Shown one piece after another: positions 36,885 to 45,326 of a DNA stretch of 64,000 nt. How positions within the stretch are numbered: the stretch's first letter is position 1; the number at the start of each line of letters is the position of its first letter. The translations under genes and the position numbers were made by a program. This stretch comes from Brevibacillus centrosporus (GTDB lineage: Bacteria; Bacillota; Bacilli; Brevibacillales; Brevibacillaceae), in assembly GCF_003710815.1 (NCBI RefSeq), contig NZ_RHHP01000015.1:186001-250000 (forward strand), given 5' to 3'. The notes below the pieces were generated by a model. It saw nothing but the letters and a program-made list of their open reading frames with translations, was not told where the DNA came from and did no database searches.

Positions 36885-37784
36885 TTGTCTCGGTCGTTAT
36901 TTCTGGTACTCTCGATCCTCAGTCTCATCTGGGGTGGTTCGTTCTACTTTATGAAGATCCTGCTGCATGATTTCGGTCCCGCGACGATTGCTTTCCTGCG
37001 TTCTGCTCTCGGCCTGGTGACGATTATCTTGATCATGGTGTGTTTGAAAAAGCCAATCGGTTTCAAACAAATTGCCTGGGGGCCGATGATCATCATGGCC
37101 TTGGTCAATACGGCGATCCCGTGGTCGCTGATTGCCTTCAGTGAAACTCGTTTGACGAGCACGATGGCACCGGTGCTAAATGCGGCGACTCCAATATGGA
37201 CCTTGGCGGTAGGCATCCTCTTTTTCAAGTTTGCATCCAATCGCATGCATTGGATCGGCATGCTCATCGCCTTTTGTGGCATTATTGTCTTGCTCGATGT
37301 CAATCCGGTTTCCTTGGTGTCCGTGGATGTGATCGGTTTTCTTTGCATGCTCGCGGCTACTTGCTGCTACGCATTTGGAGGACAGCTGTCGAAGCGTTTG
37401 CCCGGCAATCTATCGATGTACCAGATTACGTTCGGGACACTGCTCACCTCGATGATCGGAGCAGGTGGAGTCTCGCTGGCAACGGAGTCGCTACCTATCT
37501 CCGCGTTTAGCTCGGGGGGGACAGTCGCGGCCTTGCTGGGGCTTGGCGTGTTTGGCTCTGGCGTAGCGTATATCCTCTTTTACTACCTGGTGCAAAAAGG
37601 CGGTCCAGAAATTGCGTCACTCGTAACGTACCTCGTGCCGATCACAGCGTTTATCTGGGGCTATTCACTGCTAGGTGAACAGATTACGTGGAATCTGCTT
37701 GTCGGGATGCTCTTCATTGTCGGCGGGGTGTTTTTGACGGGCAGGAAGGTGAAGCCGAAAACGAAAATGACCGTGGAAGTTTAG
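36885..37784 (+). CDS. EamA/DMT-family transporter
   Basis: 299 residues, ten membrane helices in two EamA repeats (IWGGSFYFMKILLHDFGPAT at the start; STMAPVLNAATPIWTLAVG ending repeat one; second repeat ending PITAFIWGYSLLGEQ). The TTG start follows AAGGAAGGGA. It is distinct from the transporter at 23604-24527 and closer to the YwfM/RhaT-like branch. Substrate unknown. Closed by a strong terminator. Confidence 0.86.
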   Translation: MSRSLFLVLSILSLIWGGSFYFMKILLHDFGPATIAFLRSALGLVTIILIMVCLKKPIGFKQIAWGPMIIMALVNTAIPWSLIAFSETRLTSTMAPVLNAATPIWTLAVGILFFKFASNRMHWIGMLIAFCGIIVLLDVNPVSLVSVDVIGFLCMLAATCCYAFGGQLSKRLPGNLSMYQITFGTLLTSMIGAGGVSLATESLPISAFSSGGTVAALLGLGVFGSGVAYILFYYLVQKGGPEIASLVTYLVPITAFIWGYSLLGEQITWNLLVGMLFIVGGVFLTGRKVKPKTKMTVEV

Positions 37785-37790
37785 TGGGGA

Positions 37791-37824
37791 AGCAGGCTAC
37801 AGGGAAGAGGTAGCCTGCTTTTTT
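37791..37824 (+). terminator. Terminator after EamA gene
   Basis: A 10-bp stem AGCAGGCTAC/GTAGCCTGCT with a 9-nt loop, then T6. Confidence 0.88.
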
Positions 37825-37868
37825 GTTAACCATTTTTGGTGTCGAAACTTGCTTCGCTTTTCAAAGTG

Positions 37869-37924
37869 AATATTTCTTGATGCGAAATATTGAAGCGTGA
37901 CATAATCATTTCGTAAAGCGAAAT
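37869..37924 (+). promoter_or_regulatory. MarR-gene promoter with two inverted repeats (likely operators)
   Basis: AATATTTC-N7-GAAATATT (37869-37891) overlaps a TTGATG -35-like hexamer. ATTTCG-N5-CGAAAT (37908-37924) follows the CATAAT -10-like hexamer (18-bp spacing). The arrangement fits autorepression by the MarR protein of the operon that follows. Confidence 0.6.
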
Positions 37925-37941
37925 AGTGTGGGGTGCTTGCT

Positions 37942-38403
37942 ATGGACGATAAGAAGCGGATGGCAATGCGTCTAACAAAGCTCAACAAGGTCTATCTGGA
38001 TGTGATTGCGCAGGAGCTTGCTGCATGCGGGATGACCGTACCGCAGATGTTTGTGCTGGGGCCAGTCATGCAGGGCAGAAGGACGATCGGGGAGATCAGC
38101 CGGATGATTGACCTTTCCTACAGCACTGTATCCGGAATCGTCGACCGTTTGGAGCGGAATGGTTTTGTGGAACGTACCCGCGACCATCAGGACAGACGGA
38201 TGGTGTGGGTCGAGCTGGTCGGTTCCGTCGAGGCGATCCAGAACCGGATTCCGTTCATGCGAGGCGAGTACTTCCCCGAGCTTTTCTCATCGATGGAGGC
38301 GTCTGAAGTGGAGAGGGCCAGTGAGTCCTTGGCGCTTTTGACCAGGCATCTCGAAGTGCGGCAACAATCGTTTCCGAAAAAGGGAGGGAGTGATGCGAGA
38401 TGA
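37942..38403 (+). CDS. MarR-family transcriptional regulator
   Basis: A 153-residue winged-helix regulator: TIGEISRMIDLSYSTVSGIVDRLE as recognition region and the wing DHQDRRMVWVEL. ATG 37942 follows GGGGTG; the frame extends to GTG 37933. Its stop overlaps the RND gene start (ATGA), so it is translationally coupled to the exporter it probably represses. Confidence 0.9.
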   Translation: MDDKKRMAMRLTKLNKVYLDVIAQELAACGMTVPQMFVLGPVMQGRRTIGEISRMIDLSYSTVSGIVDRLERNGFVERTRDHQDRRMVWVELVGSVEAIQNRIPFMRGEYFPELFSSMEASEVERASESLALLTRHLEVRQQSFPKKGGSDAR

Positions 38404-41400
38404 ATCTGTCACGTTTTTCCATTCAACGCCCCGTCACTATTTTTATGATGGCGCTAGCCTTGCTCATCTTTGGCTTTGTTTCCCTGCCCAAGCTGGCTGT
38501 CGAGCTATACCCGGAATTGAACTTGCCGGTAGCGGTCGTTGTCACGACAGTAGAAGGCAGTACACCCGCCGAGGTGGAAAAGCTGGTGACAAAGCCGATC
38601 GAGGAAGGACTCGGAACCGTCGCCAACGTCGACAAGATCATGTCCAACTCGGCAGAAGGAGCTTCTCAGGTTATCCTGCAGTTCAATTGGGGAACCGACA
38701 TGGACCAGGCGACCTTGAACATGAGGGACAAAGTAGATCAGGTGCGCGGCAGACTGCCTGACAACGCAAACGCCCCGCGAATTATCAAGATCGATCCGAA
38801 TAGCGAGCCGATCATGACGTTGTCTGTCACCGGGGAGAGCGACATCGCAAAGCTCAAGACCTTGGCCGAGGATGTCATCAAGCCGAGATTGGAGCGCATC
38901 GACGGGATTGCCTCAGTAGGTGTATCTGGCGGAGAAGACCAGGTCATCGAAGTCGTGCTTGATCCGGACCGCATCGCGGCTTACGGGATCGGAATCGAGC
39001 AGGTGCAGCAAGCCTTGCAAGCGACGAACCTCTCTGGTACCTCTGGCAGTATACGGGAAGGAGACACGAAGCTGGCGATCCGGGTCGATGGAGAGTACAG
39101 CAATGTCCAGGAGATCGGTGAAACGCCCATCCGGCTGCCCGGTGGAACCATCGCTCTGAAGCACCTTGCGACCATTTCGGATACATACAAGGAAATCACC
39201 CAAAAAACGTACTTGGACGGCCAGACGAGTGTAGGCTTGAGTGTTACCAAGGCATCTGGGGGAAACACCATTGAAGTGGCAGATGAAGTAAAAGCTGAGC
39301 TCCAGCAGCTGGAAAACGTCTTGCCCAAAAACGTCAAAATCTCGATGATTCTCGATTCGTCCCAATTTATCAAGGATTCCATCTACACCGTTGGCGAGCA
39401 TGCGCTGATCGGCGGTCTGTTTTCCATCCTCGTCTTGCTCCTGTTCCTCGGCAGCTTCCGATCGATGATTATCATTGCGATCGTTTTGCCCATCTCCGTA
39501 ATCGCCACATTCTGTCTGATGTATTTTACCGGTCAGACGATCAACCTCATTTCGCTGTCGGGCTTGACGCTCGGACTCGGCTCTCTCGTTGACTTTGCGG
39601 TCGTAATCCTCGAAAACATTTTTCGTTATCGCGAGCAAGGCAAAAGCATGATGGAAGCGGCACGACTCGGCTCCAAGGAAGTCGGGACCGCCGTCATGGC
39701 ATCTGCCCTCGCTCAAATCTCTGTTTTTGCTCCCATCGTTTTTGTAGAAGGGCTCGCCTCGGAGCTGTTTGGCCCGCTTGCCCTGACGGTTGTGTACTCG
39801 CATATCGCAGCTTTGCTTGCCTCCCTGACGCTGGTTCCGATGCTGAGCGCCCGCTGGCTGAAAAAGACTCCGCATATGGATGAGCAGGAGCGAGCGAAAT
39901 ATCGGGGCATCAATCCACTGATTTGGTTCCATATCGGTTTCTCCAAGCTCGCTCGCCGGTATGGACGGTTTCTCGGTTGGGCTATTACGCATCGGAAAAC
40001 AGTATTGGCCGCCACGATTGCGCTGTTTGTTGGTGCCGTGTTCCTTTCAGGAGCCGTCGGAGCGGAATTCATTCCCAAGCTCGAACAGGGGAAAATCTCT
40101 GTTTCCATCAAAATGCCAAATGGGACGCTGCTAAAGGAGACGGAAAAGGTCGTGCAGGAAGTAGAAGGCCGAATCAAACAGCTGCCCGAGCTCGATCAAC
40201 TGTATACCTCCATCGGGTCGTCCGGCGGGCCTTCCATTATCGCAACGTCCACCAGCAACCGGGCGCAGCTGCAGGTGTCACTGGTACCCAAGGAGCAGCG
40301 TACTGTCACGACGGAGCAGGTCGTGGAGCTTTTGCGCAAACAGCTCTCCGACATTTCTGGACCTGAAATCGAGGTAAAGGAGCTGGATCAGTCAGGGGGA
40401 CCCGTCACGGCTCCGCTGGAAGTGACAGTTCGCGGGGACGATCTCGCTGTTTTGGAAGACATCAGTGCAATTGTCGCGGGGGAAATGAAGCAGGTGGAAG
40501 GGACACGCAATATTGTTTCCTCTATGGAAGAAAAGAGCCAGGAGCTGCAAGTGATCGTCAATGCCTCGCGGGCAGGCTTGTACGGACTGACGACCAGTCA
40601 GGTGCTGTCCAATGTGCGTACTGCTTTTGATGGAATGACCGTCACGACATTTCAGACAGGCGATGATCAGATCGATATCCGCGTCATGATGCCGCGTAAA
40701 TACCAGGACGACATCACTTATCTGCAGCAGCTTCGCATCCCGACATCAGGAGGGGCGCAGATCGCGTTATCCTCTGTCGCAGATATCGTCAACCAGGAAG
40801 TGCCCCAGGTGATTGCCCGCTCCAACCAGACACGTGAAGTGAAAATCTCCGGAGAATTCGTCGGGCGTGATTTGAACTCCGTTTCCTCGGATATTCAAGC
40901 CCGTCTGAATGCGTTGACTCTGCCGGATGGCTACAGCATCGAGTTTGGCGGGCAGAGCAAGGAAATGATGGAGTCGTTTGGCAGTCTCGGACTTGCGATC
41001 ATCCTGTCCATCGCCCTCGTTTACATGGTTATGGCCAGCCAGTTTGAATCGCTGTTCACACCGTTTATCATCATGTTTTCGATTCCACCGACCTTCATCG
41101 GTGTCGTAGTCGGGCTGCTCGTGACCGGTAAGCCGCTCAGCGTACCTGCGCTCATCGGCTACATTCTCCTGATCGGAATCGTCGTCAACAACGCCATCGT
41201 GCTCATTGATTACGTGAATCAGCTGCGAAAAAAAGGCGTGGAGCGCAACGATGCGATACTCGCTGCAGGACCCCTGCGGCTGCGTCCCATTTTAATGACC
41301 ACGCTTGCCACGATTCTGGCGATTACTCCACTCGCTTTTGGCGGAGGCGAGGGCAACGAATCGCAGGCACCGATGGCGATTGTGGTGATCTATGGCCTTT

Positions 41401-41534
41401 CTTTCTCGACCATGATCACGCTGGTACTCATCCCGGTAATCTATACCTGGTTTGACGACCTGGGCAGGAAGCTGAAAAATCGCAAGCGTAAACAGAAGAA
41501 AGCCAAAGGCAGCGAGCTTCGTACCGAAGTATGA
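38400..41534 (+). CDS. RND-family efflux transporter (AcrB/SwrC-like)
   Basis: 1,044 residues, the normal AcrB/SwrC length: twelve membrane helices with two large outer loops (after helix 1 and helix 7). Seen are the start NLSRFSIQRPVTIFMMALAL, helix-4 SLSGLTLGLGSLVDFAVVILENIFR with a polar proton-relay residue, and the conserved GPLRLRPILMTTLATILAITPL. In Bacillus subtilis SwrC exports surfactin. It is coupled to the MarR gene and followed by its adaptor. No outer-membrane partner is expected. Confidence 0.93.
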   Translation: MNLSRFSIQRPVTIFMMALALLIFGFVSLPKLAVELYPELNLPVAVVVTTVEGSTPAEVEKLVTKPIEEGLGTVANVDKIMSNSAEGASQVILQFNWGTDMDQATLNMRDKVDQVRGRLPDNANAPRIIKIDPNSEPIMTLSVTGESDIAKLKTLAEDVIKPRLERIDGIASVGVSGGEDQVIEVVLDPDRIAAYGIGIEQVQQALQATNLSGTSGSIREGDTKLAIRVDGEYSNVQEIGETPIRLPGGTIALKHLATISDTYKEITQKTYLDGQTSVGLSVTKASGGNTIEVADEVKAELQQLENVLPKNVKISMILDSSQFIKDSIYTVGEHALIGGLFSILVLLLFLGSFRSMIIIAIVLPISVIATFCLMYFTGQTINLISLSGLTLGLGSLVDFAVVILENIFRYREQGKSMMEAARLGSKEVGTAVMASALAQISVFAPIVFVEGLASELFGPLALTVVYSHIAALLASLTLVPMLSARWLKKTPHMDEQERAKYRGINPLIWFHIGFSKLARRYGRFLGWAITHRKTVLAATIALFVGAVFLSGAVGAEFIPKLEQGKISVSIKMPNGTLLKETEKVVQEVEGRIKQLPELDQLYTSIGSSGGPSIIATSTSNRAQLQVSLVPKEQRTVTTEQVVELLRKQLSDISGPEIEVKELDQSGGPVTAPLEVTVRGDDLAVLEDISAIVAGEMKQVEGTRNIVSSMEEKSQELQVIVNASRAGLYGLTTSQVLSNVRTAFDGMTVTTFQTGDDQIDIRVMMPRKYQDDITYLQQLRIPTSGGAQIALSSVADIVNQEVPQVIARSNQTREVKISGEFVGRDLNSVSSDIQARLNALTLPDGYSIEFGGQSKEMMESFGSLGLAIILSIALVYMVMASQFESLFTPFIIMFSIPPTFIGVVVGLLVTGKPLSVPALIGYILLIGIVVNNAIVLIDYVNQLRKKGVERNDAILAAGPLRLRPILMTTLATILAITPLAFGGGEGNESQAPMAIVVIYGLSFSTMITLVLIPVIYTWFDDLGRKLKNRKRKQKKAKGSELRTEV

Positions 41535-41589
41535 TGCGGGAGAAGCAGGCGGACACGAGGTGGCTCGCCTGCTAGAGGGAGGATAGAAA

Positions 41590-42822
41590 ATGAAAAGAAG
41601 CGGGGCAACAATCGGCCTGCTGCTGGCTTTTGCGGTAGCCATCGGAGGCTGTAGCAGCCAAGAGGCACAGGTGACACCTCAGCAGGAAGAGGCCAAGGTC
41701 GTCCCTGTCCAGATCGACACCGTCAAGCGAGGGAGTGTAGGAGCAAGCGCAGGGGTAACCGGAAAGCTGGCACCGAGCGAGACAGTCGAAGTCACGCCAA
41801 AAGCGAGTGGAAAAATCAGCATGGTCCATGTAAAGCTGGGGCAGCAGGTACAAAAAGGAGCTGTCTTGTTCACGATGGATCAGACGGATCTAGCAAACGC
41901 GGTGAAGGAAGCGCAGGCGAGCTATGAGCTGGCGGCGGCATCCTTGCAGCAAAGCAAGACCAACACGACGCAAAGTCTGCAGCAAGCCCAAAGCGGTCTC
42001 GTTTCGGCGCAGCAGGCAGTAAGCGATGCAAAACGAGACTTTGAGCGGATCTCTGCTCTGTTCAATCAGGGGGCGGTATCTGCCCAGCAGCTGGAACAAG
42101 TCAAAGCCGTCTTGGTGAACGAACAGAGCGCGTATGATACCGCCAAGCAGACGCTCGCGACCGCGAAACAAAAAACAGGTGTGGCAGTCACGGAGGCATC
42201 CGTAGAGCAAGCGCGGGTCGCCTTGGAAAACGCGCGTCAGCAGCTGGGAAATGCCGTTATTGCCGCCCCTATTTCGGGGACGATTTCGGAGGTGCACGGC
42301 TCTGCAGGAGAGATGGCCTCGCCTCAATCTGCTGTCGTGACGATCGTGGATACAGATCCTTTGATCGCGAAGACCAATCTATCGGAAAAAGACATGGCGA
42401 CCGTCAAGGCAGGGGACCTCGTCCACGTCTCGCTCACGGCAACCGGGCAAAGCTTGCAAGGGACGGTAACGGCAATCAGCCCTGTCATGAATCCGGATTT
42501 GCGGGCTTACCCTGTGGAGATCTCCCTCGCCAATCGGGATGACCGACTGAAAGCGGATATGGTGGTCAACATCCAATTCGGTCAGCAGCAATCTGCGCAG
42601 TCCTTGGTCATCTCGCGAAAGGCTGTGTTTGAGGAAAACGGGAAACAATACGTGTACCTGCTGGACCAGTTGACTGCGAAAAAAGTAGAGGTCAAAACGG
42701 GAGTCGAGACAAGTGATGCCGTCGAGATTCTCGCGGGTGTGAAAGAAGGAGAGCAGATCGTAGTGCGGGGACAGACGCTGCTCAAGGACGGAGCGACCGT
42801 GCAAATTCAGCAAGGATCTTGA
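41590..42822 (+). CDS. RND adaptor (membrane-fusion) lipoprotein
   Basis: 410 residues. A lipoprotein signal peptide with lipobox AIGGC (Cys about 20) anchors it outside the membrane. Then come a lipoyl-like segment (VEVTPKASGKISMVHVKLGQQVQKG), a long coiled-coil hairpin (about 105-200, Gln/Ala-rich), a second lipoyl half (VIAAPISGTISEVHG) and beta-barrel domains. The ATG follows GAGGGAGG, 55 bp after the RND gene. In a Gram-positive cell it would span the wall zone rather than reach an outer membrane channel. Confidence 0.9.
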   Translation: MKRSGATIGLLLAFAVAIGGCSSQEAQVTPQQEEAKVVPVQIDTVKRGSVGASAGVTGKLAPSETVEVTPKASGKISMVHVKLGQQVQKGAVLFTMDQTDLANAVKEAQASYELAAASLQQSKTNTTQSLQQAQSGLVSAQQAVSDAKRDFERISALFNQGAVSAQQLEQVKAVLVNEQSAYDTAKQTLATAKQKTGVAVTEASVEQARVALENARQQLGNAVIAAPISGTISEVHGSAGEMASPQSAVVTIVDTDPLIAKTNLSEKDMATVKAGDLVHVSLTATGQSLQGTVTAISPVMNPDLRAYPVEISLANRDDRLKADMVVNIQFGQQQSAQSLVISRKAVFEENGKQYVYLLDQLTAKKVEVKTGVETSDAVEILAGVKEGEQIVVRGQTLLKDGATVQIQQGS

Positions 42823-42847
42823 CACACCGGTAGTGCTCAAGTAGTAT
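42819..42847 (+). promoter_or_regulatory. SigA promoter of mtnE
   Basis: TTGACA (42819-42824), 17-bp spacer, TAGTAT (42842-42847). The -35 hexamer overlaps the stop codon of the adaptor gene. Confidence 0.8.
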
Positions 42848-42882
42848 GAAGAAGATTCAAAACATTATATTCCGTGTGCTTT

Positions 42883-42998
42883 ACTTATGTAGAGAGGTGG
42901 AGGGACTGGCCCTATGAAGCCCGGCAGCGGATCTGCTCACCCATAGTGGGAAGTAGATGCTGTGCCAATTCCAGCAGGAGAATTCCTGACAGATAAGG
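42883..42998 (+). ncRNA. SAM-I (S-box) riboswitch
   Basis: The aptamer core AGAGAGGTGGAGGGACTGGCCC followed by ATGAAGCCCGGCAGC in shortened form is the S-box hallmark (GGTGGAGGGACTGGCC at about 42896). P1 pairs CTTAT (42884-42888) with ATAAG (42993-42997), and P3/P4 stems lie between. It is followed by the regulated terminator at 43017-43049. High S-adenosylmethionine should stop transcription before mtnE. Confidence 0.95.
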
Positions 42999-43016
42999 AC
43001 GTGACGAAGCTGATCT

Positions 43017-43049
43017 ATCCCTTTTTCTGTGAGGAAAAAGGGATTTTTT
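43017..43049 (+). terminator. Riboswitch-controlled terminator
   Basis: The stem ATCCCTTTTTC/GAAAAAGGGAT is followed by a T run (43044-43049), 42 bp before the mtnE ATG. Confidence 0.88.
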
Positions 43050-43090
43050 GCATTCCCAGCATTACCCGACAGAAAGGAAAATGAAGACAG

Positions 43091-44269
43091 ATGCGTATCC
43101 AACCCTCCGACATGATCGATCGGCTGCCGACACAGTTTTTTGCCACACTCGTAGCGAAAGTAAACAAAGTGATCGCTGCAGGACATGATGTCATCAATCT
43201 CGGCCAGGGCAATCCTGATTTGCCGACACCAGCCCATATCGTAGAAGAGCTGCAAGCAGCCGCTGCACTCCCGCTGCATCATAAATATCCGCCATTCAGC
43301 GGTCGCCTCGAGCTGAAGCAGGCTGTCGCTCACTGGTATAAACAAGAGTTCGATGTTGACCTCGATCCCGAAGAAGAAGTAGCCATTTTGTTCGGCAGCA
43401 AAACAGGACTGGTAGAGATCTGTCAGGTCTTGATGAACAAAGGAGACGTGGCTCTGGTGCCGGATCCAGGCTACCCGGACTACTGGTCTGGCGTGGCGGT
43501 GGTAGATGGACGCATGGTCATGATGCCACTGCGCGCTGAAAATCAGTTCTTGCCTGATTACGGCCAGATTTCTCAGGAGGATTTGGATCGCGCGAAGCTG
43601 ATGTTCCTCAACTACCCAAACAACCCGACAGCGGTAAACGCTCCGTTTGAGTTTTACGAAGAGACGATTCGTTTTGCCCGCAAAAACGAGATCGTCGTAT
43701 GTCACGACTTCGCGTACGGCGCGATCAGCTACGACGGGAAAAAGCCGGTGAGCTTCATGCAAGTACCGGGTGCTAAGGAAGTTGGCGTGGAGTTTTATAC
43801 GCTGTCCAAAACCTACAACATGGCAGGCTGGCGCGTCGGTGCGATGGTCGGAAACCGTGAGCTCGTCCGCTTGATCAATCTGATTCAGGACCATTATTTC
43901 GTCAGTTTGTTCGGTGCTGTGCAGATGGCCGCTGCCAAAGCGATGACAGAGTCGCAGCAATGCGTGCGCGATCTCGTAGCGGTTTATGAGGGCCGCCGCA
44001 ACGCGCTGTTCTCCAATCTGCACCGCATCGGGTGGCAAGCTCAGCCTTCGCAAGGCTCGTTCTTTGCTTGGCTGCCGGTACCGAGTGGCTTTACTTCCGT
44101 AGAGTTCTCCGATTTGCTGCTGGAAAAAGCCCATGTCGTCGTGGCGCCAGGAAATGGCTTCGGACCGACCGGCGAAGGCTACGTTCGCGCTGCACTTCTA
44201 TCGGATGAAGCTCGATTGGCAGAGGCTGTACGTCGAATTGAACAGCTCGGTATTTTTGCCAAAGCCTAA
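43091..44269 (+). CDS. mtnE: Aminotransferase of methionine salvage (MtnE type)
   Basis: 392 residues, class I/II PLP aminotransferase. Motifs: INLGQGNPDLPTP, the PNNPTA loop, the PLP-Lys site LSKTYNMAGWRVG, and a C-terminal Arg in GEGYVRAALL. Sequence pattern and length agree with Bacillus YkrV/MtnE, which transaminates ketomethylthiobutyrate to methionine. Control by an S-box riboswitch strongly supports a methionine-related role. The start follows GAAAGGAAAATGAAGAC. Other salvage genes are not adjacent. Confidence 0.9.
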   Translation: MRIQPSDMIDRLPTQFFATLVAKVNKVIAAGHDVINLGQGNPDLPTPAHIVEELQAAAALPLHHKYPPFSGRLELKQAVAHWYKQEFDVDLDPEEEVAILFGSKTGLVEICQVLMNKGDVALVPDPGYPDYWSGVAVVDGRMVMMPLRAENQFLPDYGQISQEDLDRAKLMFLNYPNNPTAVNAPFEFYEETIRFARKNEIVVCHDFAYGAISYDGKKPVSFMQVPGAKEVGVEFYTLSKTYNMAGWRVGAMVGNRELVRLINLIQDHYFVSLFGAVQMAAAKAMTESQQCVRDLVAVYEGRRNALFSNLHRIGWQAQPSQGSFFAWLPVPSGFTSVEFSDLLLEKAHVVVAPGNGFGPTGEGYVRAALLSDEARLAEAVRRIEQLGIFAKA

Positions 44270-44280
44270 GTGAAAAGCGA

Positions 44281-44332
44281 GAAAGACCGTTATCCCTGAG
44301 GAAGAGCAGCTCAGAGATGACGGTCTTTTTTT
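44281..44332 (+). terminator. Terminator after mtnE
   Basis: The stem AAAGACCGT/ACGGTCTTT is extended by an inner CTGAG/CTCAG pair, then a T run. Confidence 0.85.
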
Positions 44333-44347
44333 CGTTGGAGTAATTTC

Positions 44348-44359
44348 GGGCATATGCCC
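44348..44359. repeat. Palindrome GGGCATATGCCC (copy 1)
   Basis: A perfect 12-bp palindrome inside a 15-base stretch (with C before and AT after) that recurs at 63362-63376. The role is unknown. Confidence 0.4.
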
Positions 44360-44449
44360 ATCGCTTGCCGAAGGGAGGAAGAATAAGGTGGATGAGAGTG
44401 GGCATTTTAAAAAAGAGTTTGTCATTCTCAATAAAAATCATTCTCAGCA

Positions 44450-44478
44450 TTGACAGATAATGATTTTCATTATACGAT
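44450..44478 (+). promoter_or_regulatory. Fur-controlled SigA promoter
   Basis: TTGACA (44450-44455), 17-bp spacer, TACGAT (44473-44478). The spacer holds GATAATGATTTTCATTATA (44456-44474), a 19-bp Fur box close to GATAATGATAATCATTATC. Fur-like half-sites also lie before and after it (TCATTCTCA; TTAATGATAATTAG). Transcription should be blocked when iron is plentiful. Confidence 0.85.
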
Positions 44479-44536
44479 GAATAGTGTTAATGATAATTAG
44501 TCTCAACGACAACAATTGGCAAAGCAGGAGGGTACT

Positions 44537-45007
44537 ATGCGCTATCAGATTAACGGTTACACGGATATGTATACGGTGATCGCCAACGAGCGTAAAATAG
44601 GCGGGGCCATTGAAGCAAGCTCAATCCGTCTGCGTACGGGAGAAGTATATAGCAATGCCGTTCTCACTCGCTTGGAAATGTCAGGTGCGCATTTTTGCTC
44701 GATCGGTTTTGTTACAGAAGAAGGACAGCGGCTGATCGTCCATGTAGACGATGTGAGCATGATCGCGGATGCACGCCACGTAAACGTCTGTGAATTGCGC
44801 AATGACTGCATGCGAGCGGAGAAAAAGGCTGATCGCATGAAGCGTTTGAAACGGCTATGTGAATTGAACGAAGGAAGCTGTACCTTGACGTTCCAGGAAG
44901 AAGCGCTGCTGCTCGCGCAAGACGTTGGCTTGGAAGAAGCTCACGCGCAAGTAGACTTGTCTTTCCTGCCACAAGCGGAAAAGTCAAAAGTAGTTCGCAT
45001 CGCTTAA
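44537..45007 (+). CDS. Fur-regulated protein of unknown function
   Basis: 156 residues, soluble, no signal peptide or membrane helix. The N-terminal half is beta-rich (MRYQINGYTDMYTVIANERK, VYSNAVLTRLEMSG), then comes a Lys/Arg-rich helix (RAEKKADRMKRLKRLCEL) and an acidic C-terminal helix. Four Cys are scattered. No family is recognised. The promoter with its central Fur box indicates iron-starvation induction. ATG 44537 follows GGAGGG. It is a single gene with its own terminator. Confidence 0.7.
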   Translation: MRYQINGYTDMYTVIANERKIGGAIEASSIRLRTGEVYSNAVLTRLEMSGAHFCSIGFVTEEGQRLIVHVDDVSMIADARHVNVCELRNDCMRAEKKADRMKRLKRLCELNEGSCTLTFQEEALLLAQDVGLEEAHAQVDLSFLPQAEKSKVVRIA

Positions 45008-45033
45008 GACAGCTACATACAATAAATTTCCAG

Positions 45034-45062
45034 CCTCTTTCCTCATAGGGAAAGAGGTTTTT
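45034..45062 (+). terminator. Terminator after the Fur-regulated gene
   Basis: A 9-bp stem CCTCTTTCC/GGAAAGAGG with a 6-nt loop and T5. Confidence 0.88.
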
Positions 45063-45122
45063 ATTACTGAATCAGAAAGTATAAAAGACGTGAGCCATCT
45101 ACCTGATTCAGCATGAATAACC

Positions 45123-45326
45123 TTCCGATAAATCGCGGTCGCTCCTCCATGAGATGGCCTCGATAGAGGTTTTCTTAACGTATAGGAATTTATAAGCGTT
45201 TACGTTTATGAATTCCGGAGCGCATGGCGAAGTGCCTCAGCGTCCGCTTCTGGCATTCCTTCGGTAAAACTTACCGCTAAAACGCGGTCGCTTCACCTTG
45301 AACAGGCCTCGATAGAGGTTTCCTTA
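45123..45326 (+). repeat. Intergenic repeat element, partial copy C plus full copy B
   Basis: 45123-45177 holds only the second module (TTCCGATAAATCGCGGTCGCT ... ATAGAGGTTTTCTTA, given in part). 45177-45326 holds the full element: AACGTATAGGAATTTATAAGC, GAATTCCGGAGCGCAT, a 40-bp insert relative to copy A, TACCGCTAAAACGCGG and ATAGAGGTTTCCTTA. The final TTA is the complement of the stop codon of the convergent LysR gene. This explains most of the 316-bp gap 45008-45323. Confidence 0.82.

Noticed and set aside
42881..44134. A 417-codon minus-strand frame opposite mtnE
   Set aside because: It crosses the S-box riboswitch and mtnE, both strongly supported on the plus strand.
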